Shown: in pieces, positions 54,252 through 64,000 of the stretch | Numbering within the stretch: the first letter of the stretch is position 1 | How the letters are laid out: each line of letters begins with the position of its first letter | DNA from: Cynocephalus volans | Taxonomy: Eukaryota > Chordata > Mammalia > Dermoptera > Cynocephalidae | Assembly (NCBI RefSeq): GCF_027409185.1 | Contig: NC_084460.1 | Location: 60,896,501 to 60,960,500 of the forward strand | DNA length: 64,000 nucleotides | Reading direction: 5' to 3' | Program-made: the position numbers and the translations under genes | Notes under the pieces: generated by a model | What the model was told of the DNA's origin: nothing | Seen by the model: the letters and a program-made list of their open reading frames with translations, nothing else | Database searches by the model: none

Positions 54252-55189
54252 CTAACCAAAAGAAAAGTTAAGTGTCAATTGGAATGGTTGGTTAAAAGGA
54301 GAGAACAAAAATCAATGAGAAAGAGTCTATGTGGACAGAGTAAAATTCATCAAATTCTCTTTCCTACCTGAACCTCTAGTTCACAAGGTCAAACAGGGTC
54401 ACAGACCAGAAGGGCTGGAAGGGTCCGAGTCCCAGACAGGGACCCCTAACCATTTTCTAAAGGGAAACTGTTTTTCACTTTCCATAGAGCTTATGACCAC
54501 CATGAATGGAGGCAGGCAACAAACAGCTCCCTCTTCCCCAAGACTCCCCAGGGCAGAAGAAAGGGTGGGGCAGCAGCCAGCATGAAGCTGGATGGGGACA
54601 TTTCAAAACCAACTGGAGGACTGCACTTAACCTGTCAGACTCATCATCATCATCGGGTATTTTCTCTACCTTTCTTAGAGGCTCCAAATTGAACTATCCA
54701 ATTTTTTAAGAACTCCAGAGGAACTTTCAGGCTTTTCCTTGTTACCCACATCCTGTTAGCATTTTCCTTCTATGTAATTTCCGCCCCAGACCACAGTGAA
54801 GATGAAATGCAGTCAGCTGTCATTCTGAAAAGGGCACACCTTTTAATACAAGGCTCCCACCTTTTTGTCTTCACAGCTCTCCTTCTCCAGCCCCTCAATC
54901 ATTTTCTTCAGTTCCCCTCTGAACTCATTCCAATTTCTATACATTTCTCTATCCTTTCAAGACCCCATTCAAAAAAACTGCAACCCGTTAGAAACCTTTA
55001 TTCACACAAATGACCCAAGCTTCAGAGTCCTTTTGTGAGGTAGCCATTTCTGTCCTGTCATAGCCAGGCAGACAAATACAAAGCCATTCGGCTTAACAAA
55101 ATGTGGCATCATAGGGCCAGGGAGCTAGTCTCCCATCTGATAATGTGAAGGGGAGGAAGGGTTATCTTTTCACTAAATTTTTTTTTCTT

Positions 55190-55271
55190 AAAAAGCCCAA
55201 GGTAAACACCACAGTCAAGGGTTCAGATCCCCTTACTGGCCGGCCACAAAAAAAAAAAAAAAAAAAAAAAT
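55190..55271 (+). repeat. Monomer SINE 3' fragment
   Basis: GTCAAGGGTTCAGATCCCC, TTACTGGCCGGCCAC and an A-run of over 20 bases. Confidence 0.7.
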
Positions 55272-55982
55272 GCCCAAGGTAAAAATGAAATGTATAGCTA
55301 TAACATGACCAAGGTCTTTTCTGTTGTCTGAAAAGTGTCAAACCTCAACAGAATCAGGAAAATAGATGCTAATTATTTCAATGTTGGTAATACCAAAGTT
55401 TGTAAAATTCTGCTGATTTGAGAAAATTATACTTAGTTTTTTCTCAGGTCATTATATATGTTATTATTTTGGCCAAAAGATATGTACATATAAACATATA
55501 TATTTGTATTATCCTACCTATGTTTTTCCCTGATTTGGACAGGTAGCATATATGTAACTGTCTTTTTAGGCAATGCTCTGCAATACAGTATCTTGGCTAT
55601 AAATTCTACAACCTTTCAAATCAAATTAGATATTTACATACTCATTTGCAATATCATTATTTCTACACAAACAACTTGTCACTTTAGGTTGAATGAGATA
55701 CAAACTTTTACAAATATTTGTTTATGCTCTTCATATATGATGATCTATAACAAAATACATACCTAGGGCAATTCTGAGTGAGATGAAAGTTGTTGATAGC
55801 CAAGAATAATAGCTTGCATGCTTCCATGTCTGATTTGAAACGGGCTTCTTTTTGAGAAAGCCTTATGTACTTGATATAATAAAACCTCCAATGACTAGAT
55901 TGTTTCTCAGTGTGGAGGTCATTGTCTTATTTAGACTGTCAAGAGAGGGAGCAGAATTTTTCAGTTAAAAATGCTGCTTCCA

Positions 55983-56082
55983 GGCTGGCCAGTTAGCTCA
56001 GTTGGTTAGAATGAGGTGTTGATAACACCAAGGTCAAGGGTTCGGATCTCTGCACTGGCCAGCCGCCAAAAAAGAAAAAAAG
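55983..56082 (+). repeat. Monomer SINE
   Basis: TSD TGCTGCTTCCA lies at 55972-55982 and 56083-56093. Confidence 0.85.
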
Positions 56083-56094
56083 TGCTGCTTCCAG

Positions 56095-56270
56095 AGCCAG
56101 ATGGCCTTGGTTCAAATCCTGATTCTTCCAAGATTAACCTCTCTCACCTCAGTTTTCTCAAAACAGGAATAACAACAGTAATACTTGCATCCAGGGGTTG
56201 TTAGAATTAAATGAGTTTAACATATGTAAAGGGCTTAATACAGTGCCTGGCATGTGGTAAGCATCAATAC
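56095..56270 (-). repeat. MIR element
   Basis: GGTTCAAATCCTGATTCTTC, TAATACAGTGCCTGGCATG and GGTAAGCATCAATAC are the inverse MIR. Confidence 0.7.
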
Positions 56271-56389
56271 ACAATAAGCTGCCTTGATCATCCAGGGCTT
56301 TGTTCAACTGTTCTTGCTCCCACTAGGAAGGTCAGGTCTTGGCTGTGCACTCAGGGCTTAGAGCAGTGACTGTACAGAGCAAGTATTCT

Positions 56390-56585
56390 CCACACAGGAT
56401 TTCACTGAACCCTCTAAACCACTCAACAAGGCAGACAACGTTACCATCATTTTACAGAGGAGAAACCTCGGGATTAATAAGAAAACCTGCCCAAAGCTAC
56501 ACTGCCCCTAAGTGGTGGCGCTACTACTTGGACCATAGTCTAACTGTCAGACTTCATGGCCTGGGTCTTCTCACCAAGCCACAAG
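56390..56585 (+). repeat. MIR element
   Basis: CATCATTTTACAGAGGAGAA and CCCAAAGCTACACTGCCCC are typical; it sits 120 bases after an opposite MIR. Confidence 0.55.
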
Positions 56586-57524
56586 AAGAATGAGACCTGC
56601 CAATAACATCCGTTGGATTCAGTCCCTTTCCTAAGGACAAAAAAAAAAAAAAAAAAAAAAAATACATTCTAGGGTATAGTAAAAATTAATCCAATAGTTT
56701 ACAAAACCTTGCTAACAAAACTGGAACAGGGGAAGGAAAAAAAAAAAAAAAAATCAAAAATTAAGCCCAAAGCCAACATTCTGGCCATCACCTGAAAAAT
56801 GATCAGTGCCTCCATCCTCACCACTATCATGTGAGTCCACAATGGATGTCACTGGCCTGAGTTCTCACTTGACTCTGCCTTGTGCATAACTTTGGGCAGC
56901 AGGCTTAGGACACATGTTAGCTGAAGCAGCAGGACTATCTCCAGAGAGCTGGAGTTTTAACAGGGCTATCAGGGCCCTGAGGCTCTGCCTCTACAGCCCC
57001 AGAATTAAAAGAATCAACAAGAAGGAATGAAACACAAAGGTTAAAAAAAACCACACCACACCTTTCATCATTCTCTTTATACCAAACCACACCTGAAGGA
57101 AAAGTTAAATGTTATGAAGTGGCAGCAACAACTCAGCTATTCCTTAGCAGGCAATTATCAGGTAGGTACCTGACTGGTTTGAAACACCCCAAAGAGCAAT
57201 AGAAGGGATTTTCAAACCATACCAATGCAGATGAACTCAAGTCTAGAAGACTCTGCCTATACACCACATACAATCACTGATCTACACTGAGGCATAATCA
57301 TGATTGATACTTACTGTTTACATTTAACAATTCCCCAACCCCCTTCCAAACTATGATTTGAAATGAATGGAACCAACCAAAATCTTGTGGCTTTTTAAAC
57401 CCAAGCATTACTCTGGAGGCCACTAAGCAAACAATCCACTCCATAGTCTCCATTAGTGACCAAAGGCAGAATTTTTCTGCATCAAAAATATATTAGAAGG
57501 CATTTCTTCAAAAATTTATTCCAT

Positions 57525-57720
57525 AAATTTAAATCTACGGAATATTTCAAACGTAAAGTGGAGACAACAGTATAATGAACCCAATACCTAGCTTTAACAA
57601 TTTTCAACATATGGCCAATCTTATTTCATCTATACTCACTGTACATCACCTACTGAAGTGCAGAAGGCGACCTCCTCCTCCTCCTACTGAATTATTTTGA
57701 AGGCACATTTTTAAGAAGGC
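57525..57720 (+). mobile_element. Probable old L1 fragment
   Basis: CAGTATAATGAACCCAATAC and GGCCAATCTTATTTCATCTA are familiar from old mammalian L1 3' regions. A short CCTCCTCCTCCTCCT run lies at 57672-57686. Confidence 0.4.
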
Positions 57721-58055
57721 CAATATTTTACTTATCTGCCAACATAAAGCAAATATTAACTGAATTACAGGTAAAGAATATGAAGTAAACTAGGGTGCTG
57801 GTAGTAAACAAAAGCTTCTTAAACAATATCAACTACTATCTACCAATTCCATCAAAACTTTCTCTTTAGGTTTGAGACTCTTCTACCCCTGTTTCCAACA
57901 AAGTAGGCATCTTATCACAACTAAGCAGTTTCATACTCAGCTTCTAGAGTGGCCCTAATGATCAAGAAACACTTGGTGCTCCAGCAGCTCGGGTTTTTAG
58001 ACTACAGAGTAAAATACTTCAGAATAATAGCATTTTGACAGAACAGACTAAACAG

Positions 58056-58144
58056 CTTTTTTTTTGGGGGGGGGGGCAACTGGCTGGTATGGGGATCCGA
58101 ACCCTTGACCTTGATGTTACAAGGCTGACCATCTTTCTGACCAG
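58056..58144 (-). repeat. Monomer SINE with G-run
   Basis: A T-run, then GGGGGGGGGGG, then CAACTGGCTGGTATGGGGAT. The G-run is atypical. Confidence 0.7.
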
Positions 58145-58315
58145 CTAAAAACAAATACTCTAATGACATACTCTACCTTTTCTAAAACTGCATGTGAATT
58201 TGTTCTCACCCTTCCCCCAAACCTCATAAAACTACCACCAATGGTATTTTGACCATAGTAAAAGTCATAGTGAAATTGGTTCACCTGAAACAAGTGGAAT
58301 TGGGTGTAAAAACCC

Positions 58316-58495
58316 GTTTTTTTTTTTTTTTTTTTTTTTAAAAGATGACTGGTAAGGTGATCTTAACCCTTGACTTGGTGTTGTCAGCACCACACTCACC
58401 CAGTGAGCTAACCGGCCATCCCTATATGGGATCCAAACCTGTGGCCTTGGTGTTATCAGCATCACACTCTCCCGAGTGAGCCACGGGCCAGCCCC
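58316..58495 (-). repeat. CYN SINE dimer
   Basis: Two inverse units end at CCACGGGCCAGCCCC, with a long T-run at the tail side. Confidence 0.83.
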
Positions 58496-59633
58496 AAAAC
58501 CCCTGCTTTTTAAAACTGTATATCACTGAGACTGTTCCACGCCTTCAGCTGGTTACTCCTGCAAAGCTGAGGTCAAGGGCCACTTTTAAAAGTCAGCGGT
58601 AGTGATCCCCTTTTCATAGTTTTCATCCACTTTAGGACAATCAGTGAGAATGAACTAGTTAAAACTGGATTTCCACCAAATGGAGATAATACTCATACTC
58701 CACAAAAAGCTGGGGGAAATAACAAGAACCACTGTCTTTAACTTTTTCTCTTAAGACCTTCTGACCTTGCAAGTGTCTATTTAAGTGGACCCTTAGTGTT
58801 GAAAGTCACCACCCTGTCCTCAGTTATGCAGCTGAATCCTCATCGCCCCTTTCCTTGTAAGACATGCTCCCCCTTTACCTGACATACAACACGTCATTAG
58901 GGTCCACAACAAAGGCCATTCGGTGACTCCTCCTCCCTCTCTGGGGGAAAACCGAGCAGTACAATGTTGTTCTGCGGCTTACAATGCCACTTAGAAATTG
59001 CAGCCAGCACTGAACGCGACATCACCCTGAGCCTGAGAGGCCGGGTGTCATTTGTGTTTTATCTTTCACAACACCTAACACAGGGCCCTACATACAGTGT
59101 ACGCACTAAAAAAAGAAAGAAATTGCTGATTGTTACCAACAATCTTACCTACAATCTTTTAGTAATTTTATTTAAGTTTGCCTTTTTTATAAGCATAACC
59201 TGATCTTTAGCTCCTTGGGCTGCTGACTGTGGAGTGTCTCAGAACCTGAAGGTGACTGAATTACAAGTACCTATTATCAACAATGTCAACTCTATTCAGC
59301 CCAAATCAAGGGATGGTTTAATCATTATTCACACAGCAAAGTGGAAAATTCATTCTAAAAATTAGGTAAACTATCATCTAAATTCAGTTCTTGGTCCAAT
59401 TTATACTGGTAGCTGTTGTCTTTGCTAAAACACATCAGTAACTGGTCAGTCCTGGACCTGATCTCAAATGCCACTTTCCTTTGACAGGTCATACAATTGC
59501 ACTTGAGAATTCTTTTTTCCTTTTGAATGATGGGGCACTTTAAGGCCTACCCACTGGAGAGTTATTTGGCTGGGTGGCAATTTATGACTTCAGGGATTAA
59601 TACAAACCATTTCTCAGAAATTGCTAATGTTGG

Positions 59634-59728
59634 GTTGGCAGTTAGCTCACTTGGTTAGAGCAAGGTGCTGATAACACCAAGGGCAAGGGTTCAGATCCCC
59701 GTACTGGCCAGCTGCCAAAAAGAAAAAA
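59634..59728 (+). repeat. Monomer SINE
   Basis: GGTTGGCAGTTAGCTCACTT begins it and CGTACTGGCCAGCTGCC precedes the tail. Confidence 0.8.
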
Positions 59729-59914
59729 CACTGCTGATGTTTATAAACAAGGTACCAAGACCAGTATGTGAGGACACCCTCACTGACATGGCTGGTTGGG
59801 CAAAAGGGCCTTCCTCCCTTGCTGTGTGTCCCTTCCAAGGCTACCAAGTTCATTGAAAACAACAAGCTGACATCTTCCCAGAGCAGCTCCCATTTTCAGA
59901 GGACAGAGCCCAGG

Positions 59915-60115
59915 CTTTCGGGTTACAGCCTAGGCTCAAATCCCAACTCTGACTTGCCGTGTCCCAGCTGTGCAAACTCAAGCAAGTTGTCACATCTCTG
60001 TAAACTTGGGCTACTGTTTCCAGTGTTTTTTGTGAGCATTCAATGAGTAAGACATGAAAAGCTCCTGGCAGTTCTTTGGCACATAAATACTACTTATCAA
60101 GTGTCTGCTATTACT
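59915..60115 (-). repeat. MIR element
   Basis: CAAATCCCAACTCTGACTTG and TCTCTGTAAACTTGGGCTA fit the inverse MIR. Confidence 0.6.
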
Positions 60116-60146
60116 AATACTACCACTACTCCTAATAATAAAAGTA

Positions 60147-60240
60147 GGGGGCTGGCTGGTGACTCACATTGGAGTATGTGGTGCTCATAACACCAAGGTC
60201 AAGAATTTGGATCCCCATAACGGCCAGTTGCCAAAAAAAA
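60147..60240 (+). repeat. Monomer SINE
   Basis: GGGGGCTGGCTGGTGACTCA is followed by CATAACGGCCAGTTGCC; a short AAAAGTAG duplication flanks it. Confidence 0.75.
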
Positions 60241-61194
60241 GTAGCGTTGGCTATAAAAATAACATAGCTCTGAGTTCTTACAATTTCTAGAGCAATAAAT
60301 GCCCTTATAATACAGTTCTATTAAGAACTACTTTGAAGTCTAAAAGATCATATTATTAACATGGGACTATTACTCTAATGACCTTGATGTTTATCCTCTT
60401 TGGAGAGCAGTGGCTTCTAATAAAATACTCAGCATTTCATCTTATTCTGAGATGCCAGAAAGCAAAGAATACTGAGCTGTCTGAGAATTATACAGAGTTC
60501 TATCCCAGTAGGGTCTTCATTTAAGTTACAGACATACACTAAAAAGAGATTAAACTTGCTAAATATGCTTTAATTAGAGAAGTTGACACAATGAATACTA
60601 ATGAAACTAATTTGTCAAGTAGTTAGATTTCAAAAAATAACCTGATTAAAATATCTAGGAAAGCCTAGATTCACCTTTTGAAGACAAGCCTCAAAACACC
60701 TTATTATTGGAGGGCATGGTCTCATAAAGACCAGGCAGGTGGGAAAGAGGAAAAAAAAGAGGTCTCTGCATTTTCTTCCGTTATCATTTAGTGTCTACAT
60801 GTCTGTTCAAATCAGGCCTTCCACAGAAAGGAACAGGCTGTTGTTTCCTTTATGACACAGAGTTGAAATTCAATTTAATAATTATATTAGGGTGCTGAAA
60901 TGGCACCTGAGCTATAATTCAGGCCTACTTATGGAACTATTCCAGGAAATAGATGAAAAACCCACAAACATTCTGGTAACTATTCCAAATAATCACTTCT
61001 ATATTTTTGAAACCTCGTCATAGACACACACACATCCAAACTATTTGGTATGTGAAAATTCTCCCCACAAAATACAGATCTACCTGTACGATTGCTTTTA
61101 AGATTATAGATTAAAAAACGAAAACAAAAAGCTCACACAGAACTATACATTTTCACATCAACTTAAAGAAAAACATGAATATAGGAGTCAAAAC

Positions 61195-61345
61195 TTTCCT
61201 TTTAGCCTCCCTCCCTTTTCTATATGACCTATAACAAGGTGCCAGATCCTTCAGGGCCTCAGTTCTTTCATCTGTAAAATGAAAACATTTGTTCCCTGCC
61301 TCTCTCATGGAGGGGCTGCAAGACTCCCTTGAGATGTGAATCACT
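61195..61345 (-). repeat. MIR fragment
   Basis: CTCAGTTCTTTCATCTGTAA and AATGAAAACATTTGTTCCC fit the inverse MIR. Confidence 0.5.
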
Positions 61346-61374
61346 GAAAAAAACTCTCAGAAGTGTTAGCATAC

Positions 61375-61524
61375 GGCTGGCCCCTGGCTCACTCAGGAGA
61401 GTGCGGTGCTGATAACACCAAGGCCATGGGTTTGGATCCTATATAGGGATGGCCGGATCGCTCACTGGCTGAGCGTGGTGCTGACAACATCAAGCCAAGA
61501 GTTAAGATCCCCTTACCAGTCATC

Positions 61525-61551
<27 letters not shown>
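61375..61551 (+). repeat. CYN SINE dimer, first of two at one site
   Basis: AAGTGTTAGCATAC (61361-61374) precedes it and AAGTGTTAGCGTAC (61552-61565) follows. Confidence 0.86.
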
Positions 61552-61555
<4 letters not shown>

Positions 61556-61565
61556 GTTAGCGTAC

Positions 61566-61663
61566 CGGAGCTAGCTAGTTAACTCAGCTGGTTAGAGTAT
61601 GTGCTGATAATACCAAGGTCCAGGGTTCAATCCCTGTACCGGCCAGCAGCCAAAAGAAAAAAG
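61566..61663 (+). repeat. Monomer SINE, second at the same site
   Basis: AAGTGTTAGCGTAC (61552-61565) precedes it and AAGTGTTAGCATAT (61664-61677) follows. Confidence 0.85.
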
Positions 61664-63329
61664 AAGTGTTAGCATATTATCATTAATAAAGTCAAGTGAA
61701 CAGAGCAGTAAAATATTTTTCTCAGAACTTTGTTTAAAGTTTACACGTAGAATTTTATTTTCAAATCTGCGATGAGATTTTCAAGAAACAATATCATCAT
61801 AGATTTATGACAAAATGTTCCAAAAAAAATCCCTGAAAACTAAAACCTTATGAAAGAGAAGCAGTAATTGACCTTGACCAGGAACTGAATTAACCTGTGC
61901 ATCAATTAACCTGAGAGTTAAGACAATCTCTTTGGTTGTCTTTAAAAACTGGGTGATTTGGGAAGGGTTAGGAGCCAGACCTTCAGTGCTAGAAATATAA
62001 AGGAAGTGTAATGCTACATCACCATCTAGACCACTCAAATAGGGTTATGGAAAATAAATGTGTCTTTGCATATTTAAATTATTTTAAAAGAGAGCAAGTA
62101 GAACCTCCTCAACATTAGAACCTCCTCATGAAAGTAGAAGCATACAATGTACACCGACTTTCTAAAATCCTAGCACAGACTTAAAACCAAAAACAGCAAC
62201 ACAATTCTATTCTGAATATGTCCAAGGTAATACTCACTGAAAGCAGAAAGTTTGTATTGCCAGCAGAACAGCTACAATAGCGGAGGGGAGCTATTTTGGC
62301 TCTGCAACAAATTTTCTTCCTTTTGGTTCCATTCCTTCTTCCTGTACCTATGATGGAACAAACATTTGGTGCAGTGAACAGACAGAATCTAGGGAGTGCA
62401 GAGGTGAGATATGGTTTTTGAAAAACTACAATTCAACAGAGCAATTTCTGGGGGGGGGGGGAAACAGCTAAAGAACAGGCTCTCCTGCAGTCTTGTGTCC
62501 TGAACCACCTCATCTTAAGAGTCGTCACCAATAAGGGAGGACACTGAAGACCAAAGATTTTATTGAACCTGAGCATGAGACACATTAAAACTTCCCCCAC
62601 CACCAATTTAAATCAAAACTTGCTCTCAGGCCAGGATATACCATTTCAAGGCTCTCCACTGGTTTCAGAATACAAACATATCCCCAAATCTTCTGCAAGG
62701 ATAGTACTGAAGAATTACTAGACAGCATGCCAAAGCCAGGGACCTGAGAACAGGCCATCTTTTTACACCAGGAGGTAACTGTTGGTAAGAATCATCCATC
62801 CTTACTCTTAGTCTTGCATAAATCTTTTCATAATCTCTTCACCAACTCTCCCTACTCCCTAGTACTAGGAAATTGAACTATTCCCAAAGATGTAAACAGG
62901 AGACTCCAGCACCCACCCACTCTGTCCTAGAAGAGGGCAGTGAAAGAGGATAGGCCCAGAGGGATGAGGGTGAGGGAGCGTGGCAAAGACAGTAGTTCAG
63001 ATCAGGACAGGGAATGGAAGAGAGTAAAGAACGAAGGGTAAAACTTCCAACCTGGGAGGGAGAGAGGCATAAAACCCAGAGTGTAAGGTGGAGTTATAAC
63101 GGAAATGGGGGCCACGGGTGGATAATTAAGGAGAAATTAAGGGTGGGGTTAGGGAAAAAAGAGGAAGAGAAAGCGCTCGTGTGAAGAGTTTGGCAAGAAA
63201 ATGATGAGACAGAGTGAGTTAAGGAAAGGCGTAGCGGGGAAGGCAAAGCAGGCAGAGGGAAAAGGTGAAAGGTAACCAAAAGGATGTGAGGGAAGAGTAC
63301 GGGTCGCTCGGGGAGTTGGGGAGACGACA

Positions 63330-64000
63330 GAGTGACGGGTACAGCAGCTTGGGCCGAGCCGCGGGGGTGGAATCCAGACGCCGGCGGGGGAGGGGGCGGC
63401 GGGACGGTGTGGGGGGGCCCGCCAGGCGGCGCCGGAGACCACCAAACTTTACACCAAGACTGTTTCCTGGAGGGAGTGCAGAAAAGGAGCTGGAGTCTCG
63501 CGGCCCGGGGCAGGGGCGGCCGCCCACCCCTCTTCAGCAATGCCTCGCGACCCTCCTGCCCTCCGCGGGGACACGCGGCCCGAGGCCCCGCCCGCCGCCT
63601 CTCACCGCCGCCCGGGCTCCCCTCCCCCACGCTGCCCCGGGACTCACGCCCAGGACCCCGGGGACCGCTCCCGGACCCTCTGCCCGCCACGGGGTGAGCA
63701 GGCCCCGCGGGGACGGCAGCCGGAGGGAGGCCTGGTCCGGCGGCAGGGAAGGAGGCGGGCGCGGCGCAGCCCGAGTTTCCCACCTTTTCTCCTGGCCCAG
63801 ACGCGGCCGGGGCGGACGGGACCTCTCGCGCTCTGCCTCCCCTTCCTGCTTCATGGAGCCATGCGCCTGGGTGGGAGCTAAGAAGAAAAGCGGGCCCGCA
63901 GGCGGGCCGGACGCGCGGCGCGGGCGGGGTGGGGCGAAGGAGGCCGGCGGACAGGCGGAGGAGGAAGCGGCGCGGCGGCAGCGACGGCCGGGAAGAACTA
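63330..64000 (-). promoter_or_regulatory. AMMECR1L: AMMECR1L CpG-island promoter / 5' UTR exon 1 region
   Basis: This very GC-rich block continues to the window edge. Minus-strand donor candidates for the non-coding first exon are AGAAAAG|GTGGGAAA (exon edge 63784), GGGC|GTGAGTCCC (63648) and GGCG|GTGAGAGG near 63606. Which is used, and whether initiation lies inside the window, cannot be settled here. Long open frames on both strands are GC-driven. Confidence 0.7.

Larger units (their letters stand above)
54252..63330 (-). other. AMMECR1L: AMMECR1L intron 1 (5' UTR intron)
   Basis: The intron is about 9 kb. It holds SINEs at 55190, 55983, 58056, 58316, 59634, 60147, 61375 and 61566. MIR fragments lie at 56.1, 56.4, 59.9 and 61.2 kb, and an L1-like stretch near 57.5 kb. 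Unique sequence elsewhere (54.3-55.2, 56.6-57.5, 58.5-59.6, 60.25-61.2 and 61.7-63.3 kb) shows nothing firm apart from a weak exon candidate at 62238-62301. Confidence 0.75.

Noticed and set aside
63094-63854. Open frames of 100-229 codons on both strands near the right edge
   Set aside because: Several overlapping frames of similar length on both strands with Gly/Pro/Arg bias are typical of a CpG island; the AMMECR1L start is in a later exon.

Overview
This is mammalian nuclear DNA: spliced genes with GT/AG junctions, CpG-island promoters, and dense LINE, SINE and LTR repeats. The commonest repeat is a tRNA-Ile-derived SINE, present as monomers and as head-to-tail dimers about 165-185 bp long. 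This architecture is typical of the CYN/t-SINE families described from dermopterans, so the host is most likely a colugo (Galeopterus or Cynocephalus). No Alu or other 7SL-derived SINE was seen. The species call rests on my recognition of the SINE family, not on a database search.

Gene layout. All three genes lie on the minus strand, in the order I recall for human 2q14.3. (1) The CpG island at 1.4-2.05 kb is the probable WDR33 promoter with its non-coding first exon; WDR33 itself runs off the left edge. (2) POLR2D, the RPB4 subunit of RNA polymerase II, occupies about 25.7-39.1 kb in four coding exons. They sum to exactly 142 codons plus stop. (3) AMMECR1L occupies about 43.3 kb to the right edge, with six coding exons (310 codons plus stop), a 3' UTR of about 3.4 kb, and a CpG-island promoter at 63.3-64.0 kb. 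All reading frames join across consensus splice sites, so both genes look intact.

Accessory content. The 2.05-25.7 kb stretch between WDR33 and POLR2D is almost all transposable-element debris. It holds five loci of one LTR family (4.6-15.2 kb), including a gag-poor proviral remnant. It also holds solo LTRs of at least two other classes, colugo-type L1 3' ends, an SRSF9 processed pseudogene (16.09-17.14 kb), a MaLR LTR and many SINEs. The interval between POLR2D and AMMECR1L holds two tRNA-derived retropseudogenes.

Most interesting observations. Two LTR copies in opposite orientation at 8.16 and 10.78 kb carry exchanged 5-bp target-site duplications, which is what inversion by LTR-LTR recombination would leave. 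The LTR family itself carries a variable CTG-rich segment just downstream of its TATA box. An LTR fragment and an inverted partner flank a spacer just inside POLR2D intron 1. Two SINEs inserted successively at the same target site. I found no novel protein-coding system; most short open reading frames here lie in repeats or UTRs.
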